Source: Chara braunii
Taxonomy: Eukaryota > Streptophyta > Charophyceae > Charales > Characeae
Direction of reading: 5' to 3'
DNA length: 47,529 nucleotides
Assembly (NCBI GenBank): GCA_003427395.1
Contig: BFEA01000287.1
Span: 700,215-747,743 of the forward strand
The translations under genes were made by a program, and so were the position numbers. Numbering within the stretch: the first letter of the stretch is position 1; every line of letters starts with the position of its first letter. The notes below the pieces were generated by a model. It saw only the letters and a list, made by a program, of their open reading frames with translations, had not been told where the DNA came from and did no database searches. Below are positions 38,730 to 47,529 of the stretch, piece by piece.

Positions 38730-41265
38730 AGGCAAAGCGAAGTCAATAGAAATGTCAGTTTCAACTTTGAGTTAGGGAACTGAAAGATAGATAGAAAAAG
38801 TTGTCGGGGGGTGATGGAAGAGAGCGAGGAAGATCACAAGTGGTTAACGACCTACTGAAATTTAAGAATGAAAGATTCTGAAGTCTGTTAGCAGAGGTAT
38901 GAAATCGTTGAAATGACATGAAGACAGTTCAGATCATTTTAGGAGATTGAGGTGGTTTGAAAGTCAAATTTTATGTTTTTTTTTTTTTTTTTTTTCGCAT
39001 GTTTTTGTTTTGGTTCAAACGTCAACGTTGTTGTGTGCCACTTCAGGTCATTTCAGAAGTTTCGGGAAGGAAACATGAAACCTCTTAAATGACCTGAAGT
39101 GGTTGAAGCTTCTGAAAGCGGTTTCAGGGCCTCCCATCCAAATTTTTGGATTGGGGCATCTGAAACCGTTTTCAGATTTTCAGCCACTTCAAGTCATTTC
39201 AGGAGTTTCGGGTGGGAAGATCTAAAACCTTTGAAATGACCTGAAGTGGCTGAAGCTTCTGAAAGTGGTTTCAGGTCCCCCCATCCAAACGCTTGGGTTT
39301 AGAACCTGAAACCGCTTTCAGAATCTTCAGCTACTTCATGTTATTTCAGGAGTTTCAGGCGGGGAGACCTGAAACCTATCTTGAAGTGGTTCTGAAACCG
39401 TTTTCAAATTTTCAGCCACTTCAAGTCATTTCAGGAGTTTCGGGTGGGGAGATCTGAAACCTCTGAAATGATATGAAGTGGCTGAAGCTTCTGAAAGCGG
39501 TTTCAGGTCCCCCAGTCCAAATGCTTGAATGAGGGGACCTGAAACTGCTTTCAGATTTTCAGCCACTTAAGATCATTTCAGGAGTTTCAGATAGAGAGAC
39601 CTGAAACCTCTGAAATGATCTGAAGTGGTTGAAGCTTCTGAAAGTGGTTTCAAGTCCCCCCATCGAAATGGTTGGATGAAGCATCTGAAACCCCTTTCAG
39701 ATTTTCAGCCACTTCATATCATTTCAGGACTTTCAGGTGGGGAGACCTGAAGCCTCTGAAATGATATGAAGTGGCTGAAGCTTCTGAAAGCGGTTTCAAG
39801 TCCCCCCGTCCAAATGCTTGGATGGGGGGACTTGAAACTGCTTTCAAAACTTTCAGCCACTTCATATCATTTCATGAATTTCAGATGGAGAGACCTGAAA
39901 CCTCTGAAATGATTTGAAGTGGCTGAAGGTTCTAAAAGTGGTTTCATGTCTCGTTATCCAAATGGTTGGATGGACGCAGCTGAAACCACATTTACATTTT
40001 CAGCCACTTCAGATCATTTCATGAGTTTCAGGTGGGGAGACCTGAAACCTCTGAAATGATATGAAGTGGCTGAAGCTTCTGAAAACAGTTTAAGGTCCCC
40101 GCGTCCAAATGCTTGGATGGGGGGACATGAAACCGCTTTCAGAAGCTTCAGCCACTTCATATTATTTCAGGAGTTTCAGATAGAGAATCCTGAAACCTCT
40201 GAAATGATATGAAGTGGCTGAAACTTCTAAAAGTGGTTTCAGGTCTTCCCATCCAAATGGTTGGATGGGGGCATCTCAAACCGCTTTCAAATTTTCAGCG
40301 ACTTCAGATCATTTCAGGAGTTTTTGGTGGGGAGACCTGAAACCTCTGAAATGATTTGAAGTGGCTGAAGCTTCTGAAAAAGGTTTCAGGTCCCCCCATC
40401 CAAATGCTTGGATGGGGGGACCTGAAACCGCTTTCTGATTTTCAGCCACTTCAGATCATTTCAGGAGTTTCAGATGGAGAGACCTCAAACCTCTGAAATG
40501 ATCTGAAGTGGTTGAAAATCAGAAAGCGGTATCAGGTTCCCCCGTCCAAATGCTTGGATGGGCATACTATGGGGAGCTGAAAAAGGACCTGAAAATATTA
40601 CAAGTTGTTAACCTTCTCTCAGGAAGATAATGAGTGAAGCTGTGATATCCCAGTCATTTCTTGCCAGATTTTAACGATTTAAAATGCTAGACTGAGGTTT
40701 GAAGGTGAGGCGGATCTGATGGCAGGGTTAGTTTTGACGATAGGGTAGTGGGTTAGTAGTTATGGAGGAGAAAGGCTACGTGTGCATCGACGGGGGGGAG
40801 GAAAGTATATCACGCTGAGTCATGAACGAAAACGGTTCAAGGAAGAGTTGATTTGGGGGTTTTGAGGGGTGATGAATCTGATGATGAGCTCAAATTGTGA
40901 GTTAAGTGGGTAGCTTTTTCGCTGCAAACTTAGGTAGTTGCGCACAAAGATGTACTGGGAGGAAGTAATGGACAGAAGAGGCCGGCGGGGCAATAGGTGA
41001 GCCAGACTAACTGTATTCTTTCTGACTTTAGTGGAAGATCCATTCTGATTTAGCTCTTCCTAACGTTGGTATAGACTACCTCTATCCCTTTGCGTGCGAC
41101 TTTCGACAGTGATGTATACGTCCGTGTTCTTGCTGAGAGATTCATTCTAATTTAGCACATTCTATCGATGAAAGTCGTGTGAGATGAACTGCGAGGTGAA
41201 GACTTTCGTGTTGACCGGTGCTTTGTTCATGGTAACGACAAAGTAGCCTCTCTCTATCCTCCATG
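38730..41265 (+). repeat. Large dispersed repeat, copy B
   Basis: Order: start of block 1 (38732-38835), block 3 (38836-38970) joined directly to it, satellite (39030-40560), the rest of block 1 (40640-40935), block 2 (40940-41190), terminal block (41190-41265). Block limits are the places where alignment by eye to copy A stops. Compared with copy A the order is rotated, as expected if both derive from a tandem array or circular unit. Confidence 0.8.
39030..40560. repeat. Satellite, 147-bp period, alternating inverted half-units
   Basis: The word (T)GAAACCTCTGAAATGAT recurs at 39456, 39603, 39749, 39897, 40044, 40192, 40339 and 40486, that is every 146-148 bases. Within each unit, one half (ACCTGAAACC..GAAGTGGCTGAAGCTTCTGAAAG) is followed by its reverse complement, with two dyad centres: one at TCCAAATGCTTGGA and one at the TTTCAGGTGGGGAGACCTGAAA joint. 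About ten units are present; one near 39371 is shortened. Confidence 0.93.
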
Positions 41266-41530
41266 GACATGGTTGAAAGGCAGTACGTCCGACTACGATC
41301 CGACAGGAGATTCGATCCTACTAGTATAGCAAGGAAAATAGCAGGCGCAGTTATCGAGTGTTGGTTGAATTGGGTTGTTGCCAGAGTGAATACGCCCGCT
41401 TATGCAGTGCAGAGCAGGTCAGGAGCAGAAGTGAAGCAACGGGCCGATGTGCCAGGATCCACCATAGTTTTGGCATGGTGCAGCGGCCAAACGAGCTGCA
41501 GCGGAGAGTGTAGCGGACCTCTGGTTGGCC

Positions 41531-41785
41531 TGTGAGACCAACCCCTTGACCTGTTCTCACAAGCCTATGTCGTATTCGGGGTAGTCCAGTCCAGGCCGGT
41601 ACCTCTGTCGATACCAGCCAGTCCAGTCCAGTCAGTCCGCTGGGGTATACCTTGGTTGTTGTCTGTTTATGAGATCATTCTACATTTAAAGTACGTGCGT
41701 TGGAGTCTAGCGTGGGAGCTGCGCTGTGCCATCTCGCTCCCCCTTCATCCTCTATCTCCATCTCTATCCCAGGCGGAGCACCACA
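41531..41785 (+). repeat. Candidate 5' LTR (TG...CA), second LTR element
   Basis: The right end CACCACA is followed after one base by a primer binding site, which fixes it as an LTR end. For the left end I chose TGTGAGACCAACCCC at 41531, because it starts with TG and has a TGTGAGA/TCTCACA inverted pair nearby. No second copy of this LTR is in the window. Confidence 0.55.
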
Positions 41786-41786
41786 C

Positions 41787-41798
41787 TGGTATCAGAGC
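41787..41798 (+). promoter_or_regulatory. Primer binding site for initiator tRNA-Met
   Basis: TGGTATCAGAGC is the complement of the 3' end of plant initiator tRNA-Met (ending in CCA) and is the standard minus-strand primer site of many plant LTR retrotransposons. It sits one base after the LTR end. Confidence 0.85.
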
Positions 41799-42049
41799 GG
41801 GAACATTCCCCGCTCCCACCCACCACATCGCATAGCAGGGAATTCGACATTTTTTTAGTCGTTTGCAGCGAAAAAAACAGAGAAATCGTGGCGAAATGTG
41901 TAGCAGCGAGGAAGCGATACGTGGCGAAAAAGGAACTGCCGACACGACGCGGCCAAGGCCGCCGCACATGCATACGCACGGGCCACGTGCCCACGCTGCC
42001 CCCGCGTCCCCGCCCCGCCCCGCTCCCAGATTTATTTATCAAGATCCGA

Positions 42050-42185
42050 GATGCATGTTGTTGCCAGGGTTTGAACTTGGGCAGTTGCTGGCTATGCGCA
42101 TGTGTAGCCACGTCCATAACACACTCGCCACAATATACATATGATTTGGTGAGGCGGCACGCTGGTATTGAACACGTGCCGTGGC
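42050..42185 (-). repeat. tRNA-derived SINE-like sequence
   Basis: On the minus strand, TGTGGCGAGTGTGTTATGG resembles an A box (about 42115-42135), and AGTTCAAACCCTGG is a good B box (about 42064-42078). A second B-box-like GTGTTCAATACC lies next to it (about 42160-42178). The arms do not form a clean cloverleaf. Confidence 0.4.
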
Positions 42186-42479
42186 AGCTATTTACCCTCC
42201 TCCCCCCCCCCCCGACGGCGGGGAGACATCGTGGCTGCTGCTGCCTGTGGCTGTGGGCATCTGCAGTGCCACGTGCCAAGTTGCTGTGGACCGTGAGAAC
42301 CCCCTGATCAGGGGCTGCTCTACAGAGGTGAGGGTCTGCTCACACAACACACCCTGGATCTACCGTGCTGTTGCTAGGGGTTGATCAAGATCTCAGTCCC
42401 CTCTCTCCTCCAGCTGGCTTGCTGCAGTGAAGGCCAAGACCCTCCTGGTCTTGGTATACCTTGTGCCCTTGGAGACACA

Positions 42480-43560
42480 AAGGGTCAGGTATCATCCCCC
42501 TCTTTTCCCTCTCCCTACTAACCCACTTTTTCTACCTTTTCTTTATCCTCTTACTCACCCTCTTTACTTCTTCCTCTCCTGCCTCACTCACTTCCTTCTA
42601 ATCACCCTCACCACTCATACCCCTTCCCCCACCCCACCTTTTCTCTCACTACCCACTATTTTACTCTACTTTACTCATTTTTTTTTTTTTTTTCTTTCTC
42701 CTCTTTTCTCTTCGTTTCTTGATCCCTACTCACCTTTCCCATCCCTTTCTCTCCCATTCTCTCACCCTCCTCTTCCCCAACTACAACCCTATCACTTCCC
42801 CCTTCACTCTTTTTCTCTCTCTCAGCTATCTCTCCCCTTTCTCCTTCACTTTTTCATTTCCCTCCCCCCAACTTTGAAATTTTCTGTTTTTTTTCGTTTT
42901 ATCTTTCTTTTGTTTTATATTTCCTTCTTCGTCCAAAAAATCGAATTATCTCATTCCCCACCTTCTTTTCTCATTTTCTTATTTATTTTATTTTTTATTT
43001 ATTTATTCTGAAAATTTTAATTTCTTTGCGGCACCCTTACATCTGATTAGGAGTTAGTCATCCTTGCTTTCGGCATGCATTTTAACCCCATAGGGGTAAT
43101 GAAGTGCTGCCAAAATTTTCTCATTGTACTTAGCATTTCTTCTTGACGGCACACTTGGACCCCATGGGGGTAATGACATGCTGCGCGAAATTTTTGAAAA
43201 ATCAGACACTTCGTTTTTCTTCACTCCTCATCTACTTATTTATTCATCTCTTTATTATTTCTTTATTTATTTTCTGAAATTTTTAATTTGCAACATTTTG
43301 AACCTTAGTGTGCTTAGCTTGGTCTCTCATTTCCCTTGGCACATTCTTGACCCCATGGGGGGTAGAAAAATGTTGTCGAAATTTTCAAAAAAATAAATAT
43401 TATTTATCTCTTCATATTTTGTTTACTTTTTTTTTTAATTATTTTAATTGATTATTTATTTTTTTATTTTTATTTTTTTTTCAAAATTTAATTGTTTATT
43501 TATTTTTCCTCCCGCCTCCCCCCCATGCTTGTTATTTTATTTTCTTGATTAGGTCACCGG
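42480..43560. other. Pyrimidine-rich leader and three diverged direct repeats
   Basis: From 42500 to 42990 the plus strand is almost only C and T, which opens long but meaningless frames. From 43030 to 43400 a unit with GGCAC..TTG.ACCCCAT(G/A)GGGG and (G/A)AAATTTT is repeated three times. It may be the untranslated leader of the LTR element begun at 41531. Confidence 0.45.
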
Positions 43561-43691
43561 TACCCTACCCTAACCACTCAAACCCCGGTTAGGGTTTTCT
43601 TAGGGTTTTTCTAGGGTTTAGTGTTTTCCTAAGCCCCCTTACTCCCCCCTTCCATTCGGGCACCCTGGACCCGAACCATCCTTCCCTCTTT

Positions 43692-44370
43692 GTGGGCGCT
43701 CGTGCTCGACTCACTAGAGCCGCCCTTCGCTTTCTACCGCGGACCCCCCCCTACGCCCTCCGTTCACGCGGACCTCCTCTGACCCCCTCCAGTCCGCCCC
43801 GTCACCTCCCCATGGCCGATGGCGTGTCACAAACCGCGGACGAGGCGATGAACTCAGCACTGGGCTCCATACCCGTGGCGACGGACCAGGGCCATCAGCC
43901 CTAGGGGGATCTGCACACCCTCCTTACCTCCCTCCGCGCGCCCATCCAGTCGCAACTGGCAACCCTTGCGCCTCTACAGGGCAGGTGGCGACTCTTGTCG
44001 CTGGCATGCGGCAACTCCAGGACGCTGCCCATCCTTCCTCTCCCAACTCTCTCTCTTCCCCTCGCTCCCAGTCCGGGTCCCCTGTCCTCCGATATGGTGG
44101 CCACAGCAGAGCTTCCTCCTCTGCTCTCCTCGACCGGGCCATCTTGGTGACCGTCCACGCTCTTAGCGAGACGGTCGTCACGGGCCAGACCCTCCCTCAC
44201 TCCATGGGCGCACCCGCCCAAATTTCGGTCAATACGGCCACGGGACCACAACTCGCTGCTATTGTCTCAACTTTTCCTGGTGCCCCGCTTCTCCCTCCCC
44301 TTCGCACGACCACCGCACCATCTGGCTCACCCCCCTATGGGATGCCCGATCCCAAACCTGGATCCCTTGA
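43692..44370 (+). pseudogene. gag-like relic, low confidence
   Basis: MADGVSQTADEAMNSALG starts at 43812 and stops at 43902-43904. In following frames come LHTLLTSLRAPIQSQLATL and QVATLVAGMRQLQDAA, which look like a short coiled coil, then a Ser/Pro-rich part to about 44370. Position between a primer binding site and an LTR suggests gag, but I see no zinc knuckle or capsid motif. Confidence 0.3.
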
Positions 44371-44387
44371 CCCTGGTCACCTGTGTA

Positions 44388-44905
44388 TAGTACCCATGTG
44401 TGTTTATACCCGTAACCTGTGTCCTAGGAGTCAGTTGTTGTCTGTCGTAGGCCATTGTGGCCGTCGGGTCTTGAACTGTATTTCTGTCATAGGCCATTGT
44501 GGCCGTCGGTGTTGCGTGAGCCATGCGGAAGCGCTGCCACAACGTCTTGTGCGAGGAGGTCTGCAATTGCCCGTGGTAGAAGTGGGTTGCAAAGAAGATA
44601 GCATGCCATAGTTAGTAGTAGCCGACTGCCACGACCGTCATAGCTAGGTTAGTTGTAGCATGTGGGAGTGAGTGAGGAACAGTGTGTTGTGTGTGGGATA
44701 TCCAGGGTGATCTAGGGTTGAGTGCATGTGAGCGGTGGAGTTGGGCACAGTTACGAATAGAGAGTTGTTGGGCGCGATTGCGCCATAGCCTATCTGAAGC
44801 GAGTTTGCACTTGAACTGTGTTCTCGGTTGCCATACCTCTGAGCTTTGAGTGGGCGTTTGTCGCTTGTGTTGTGTGTCATCTGTTTACATGCATGTGAAG
44901 TAAGA
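44388..44905 (+). repeat. Second copy of the chromovirus LTR family (solo or truncated)
   Basis: It starts TGTGTATAGTACC and shares the ordered blocks listed for 5769-6585. It follows the gag-like relic directly, without any pol sequence. It may be a solo LTR, or the 3' LTR of an internally deleted element. A local duplication is seen: TCGTAGGCCATTGTGGCCGTCGG at about 44448 and again as TCATAGGCC... at about 44487. Confidence 0.65.
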
Positions 44906-44929
44906 AAGAAAGTGAGTCTGATTGTAAAT

Positions 44930-45080
44930 CAATCATTCAATCCGTCTGACTTCAGTGTTGACTGGTTGTTTGATTGATTGATTGATTGGCCACTCAATGA
45001 AAGAATCAATCAATCAATCAATCAGACAATCAACCAATCAATCAATCAATCATTCCTTCAATCGAGCAACCAATCGTTTG

Positions 45081-45120
<40 letters not shown>

Positions 45121-45274
45121 CTCAATCAACCAATCAATCAAAGAACCAATCAATCAATCAATCAATCAGCCAAGCGATCGATAAATCAATCAATCAATCA
45201 ATCAATCACCAACCAATCAATCAATCACCAACCAATCAATCAATCAATCAATCAAGTTGAATCAACCAATCAAC

Positions 45275-45309
<35 letters not shown>

Positions 45310-45610
45310 CCAATCAGTCAATCAATCCCATAATCATTAAATCAATCATTCAATCCGTCAGACTTCGCTGTTAACTGATTGTTTGATTGATTGATTGATT
45401 GACCAGTCAATGAAAGAATATATCAATCGACCAATCAGTCAGTCAACCAATCAATTAATCAATCATTCCTTCAATCGAGCAGCCAATCGTTTGATCAATC
45501 AATCAATCTATCAATCAATTAGTCGTTCATCCAATCAATTAATCAATCAATTCATCACTCAATCAATCAAACATTCAATCAATCAATCCTTCTATCATTC
45601 ACTCAAACAA
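44930..45610. repeat. Tetranucleotide (AATC)n array with a 413-bp higher-order duplication
   Basis: AATC repeats with interspersed variants fill the region. A non-simple block (AATCATTCAATCCGTC(T/A)GACTTC, then TTGTTTGATTGATTG and ATTCCTTCAATCGAGCA) occurs at 44931 and again at 45344, so the whole array segment was duplicated. Frames reading SINQ repeats are not genes. Confidence 0.9.
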
Positions 45611-45728
45611 CCGACAGATCTGCGATATTTCCTCTGTATTTTGCAAGTAATCGGGAGAACTAATGTGGACTTCGTACTCGAAGAAACTCGTAAAGAGAGA
45701 GATATATATGGATTGTTAGGGGGAGAGG

Positions 45729-45759
<31 letters not shown>

Positions 45760-45761
<2 letters not shown>

Positions 45762-47215
45762 GGGGTTGGTTGCGTGATGTCGCGACCCGGAACACGAGGG
45801 AGGTTCACCAGTCTCCCGGATGGGGATGCGCCCTTCCAGGAGGCCGATGAGAGTCGGCAGAGGTACCTGCAAGGGAAGCATGCAGCATGGGAATGAGTGC
45901 GTCAGGGGCAGGAGGTGGGAGTGCGGGGAAAGGGGCAGTACAAGTTGTGTTGCATGTTGTGCAACCACGTTTGTGGGAGGAGGTGATCCGAGATATTGGC
46001 GTCGACGTTGTCAATGCGTACTGCATTGACAATGCTTACGCCAATAAGGTGGCTGCACCGGGGTTGCAAGATCATCCAGCTAGTAACATCTCCCGAATCC
46101 CTTGGCTCCCATGTACGGCCCATTGCTTGAGTCTCCTCCTGCGAGACATCACATGCTTTGAGTGGGTGCAACCCATCTCGAAGAACACACACAAGGTTGT
46201 GATGTTCTTCAAGAACATCCAGAAAACCCTCACCTATCATCGGTCCTTTAAGGAGCGGGGGCAGTTGGAGCTGATCCGACATATGACACACGGTTCGGGT
46301 TAGCATACCATATGGTTGAGCGCCTCACCGATCAGGAGCGCATATTAAGGTCCGTCGTTGGCAGCGTTAGATGGCGGTCCACCCCTGAAGGCAGCCCAGG
46401 ATGAGCGCCCCGTTCGACAACTTGTGTTGTCCGACTTTTTTTGGGACAGTGCGCACCACGTACAGGACGTTATGCAGCCGGCGTATAGCTTGTTGGGTTT
46501 GTGGATAGGATCAGACAGCGGATGCGCGACGCTGGTCTTTCAGAGGAGGAGGAGACATAAATTTTGGAGAGGGTGGAGTACCGTTGCAGCATGATGCGGC
46601 AGCCGGCGCATGCGCTCTCTTATCTAGTGGACCCGCGACGACGACGCTTGTCGTCCACGAGCACCTCATCACAGCATCCGGAGGGTAGCAGAGGTATTCC
46701 TTCGATGCCCCCAGTTGCTCGCGGTCATGCGGATCCCGTGCACAGTGGACCAGTCACTTCAGTTGCGTTTCCTCCACTCCCTACTCGAGTGTCGTCTGCC
46801 ATTGTTGACAACAATGCGACGAGAGGGAGAAAGAGGAAGACCCCTGACACACGTGGGCGAGAGCAGTCACCAACACAAAGACCTCCAGTGCAGGGTAGAC
46901 AGCGGGGGCGCCCTCCAGGGAGTCGATCGGGGAGGGGTAGAGGGAGACAGGGCGTCGCAGGAGCGACAAAGAGGCTATTGGGGTCGCTCGCTGCCATAGA
47001 GGGGGGGGTCACCAACACCCATATCCATGCATGGAGTGAGGATTCATTCTCGTGGTGCTGCGGACAGGACGAGGCGCATCGAGGTTCACGAGGATGACGA
47101 CGCTGATGAGCAGGCCAGCGGTGACGGGTCAGATAGCGAGTACGAGGCTCCGCCACACCCCTCAGAGGATGACGACGATGCTGACAGCAGAGGGGACGCT
47201 GATGACGGCCAATAG
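45760..47215 (+). pseudogene. hAT-type transposase relic (DUF659 region, C-terminal tail)
   Basis: The best part (about 45990-46303) reads CIDNAYANKVAAPGL, then RIPWLPCTAHCLSLLLRDI and VVMFFKNIQKTLTYHRSF, the order seen in plant hAT transposases of the DUF659 type, where the catalytic core and insertion domain lie. A stop at 46301-46303 follows; decayed pieces continue (HMVERLTDQERILRS, DVMQPAYSLL), then a hydrophilic tail with an AT-hook-like RGRPPGSRSGRGRGR (about 46910-46950) and an acidic end stopping near 47214. Frames change several times. No terminal inverted repeats could be placed. Confidence 0.7.
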
Positions 47216-47249
47216 GTTGACAACGTCACGATGACCCATGAGTGTTGCT

Positions 47250-47255
<6 letters not shown>

Positions 47256-47328
<73 letters not shown>

Positions 47329-47478
47329 CAGGCATGTGTATGTGTGTGTGTATGTGCGTAACACTGTGTATGTCTGTGTGTGTGAGACAAAGAGAGATAG
47401 GTGCCTGTGTTAGAGATAAAGATAGGTGTGTGTGTGTGAGAGATAGGTAGGTGTGTGCGTGAGAGAGATAGAGGTACG

Positions 47479-47529
<51 letters not shown>
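47256..47529. repeat. (GA)n and (GT)n microsatellites to the window end
   Basis: A GA tract of about 70 bases (47256-47326) is followed by mixed GT/GAGA sequence and a GT tract from about 47479 to the last base. The tract is cut by the window limit. Confidence 0.95.

Noticed and set aside
42427-43011. 194-codon plus-strand frame rich in Pro, Leu, Phe
   Set aside because: It is translation of an almost pure C/T stretch, without a domain.
44978-45850. Frames with repeated SINQ words
   Set aside because: They are translation of the AATC tetranucleotide array.

Overview
The window looks like nuclear DNA of a streptophyte alga or plant, most likely a charophyte such as Chara. This is inferred from one host gene split into 14 coding exons by long introns, plus dense decayed retrotransposons, microsatellites and scaffold artefacts. 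Bacterial, organellar or viral origin is unlikely. Almost every long open frame outside the regions named below is a low-complexity or repeat shadow.

Layout. (1) Positions 1-6585: the 3' part of a degenerate Ty3/gypsy chromovirus (gag, protease, reverse transcriptase, RNase H, integrase, chromodomain, then a probable 3' LTR), broken by many frameshifts and stops. (2) 9016-25938, minus strand: a complete, intact class II (mitochondrial) fumarate hydratase gene. I rebuilt its 14 coding exons, and every splice site and phase agrees; the product is 521 residues. Its introns hold SINE-like tRNA-derived sequence, tandem duplications, a 225-base N gap flanked by near-identical sequence, a perfect transposase-adapter artefact (23292-23329), a complete hammerhead ribozyme in the sense orientation of the fumarase transcript (23477-23532), and a long palindromic MITE-like element. 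(3) 25939-31700: non-coding, very rich in GA/GT/G/CT tracts, with a second complete hammerhead ribozyme on the plus strand (29946-30001). (4) 31690-33330 and 38730-41265: two copies of a large dispersed repeat that carries a 147-bp-period satellite made of alternating inverted half-units. (5) 34660-36391, minus strand: a decayed gene with a Josephin-like (papain-fold deubiquitinase) region, whose predicted catalytic Cys is Tyr, and a Cys/His-rich region. (6) 37985-38490: a rearranged mosaic of nuclear 25S rRNA fragments in both orientations. (7) 41531-44905: remains of LTR elements, with an LTR end plus an initiator-tRNA-Met primer binding site, a gag-like relic, and a copy of the LTR family seen at 5769-6585. 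(8) 44930-47529: a tetranucleotide array, a hAT-type (DUF659) transposase relic, and microsatellites up to the window end.

The only gene I consider functional is fumarase, which hydrates fumarate to L-malate in the TCA cycle. Everything else is mobile-element debris, repeats or self-cleaving RNA motifs. The most interesting signals are the two hammerhead ribozymes (one inside fumarase intron 1), the 147-bp inverted satellite, the 25S rRNA mosaic and the Josephin-like relic.
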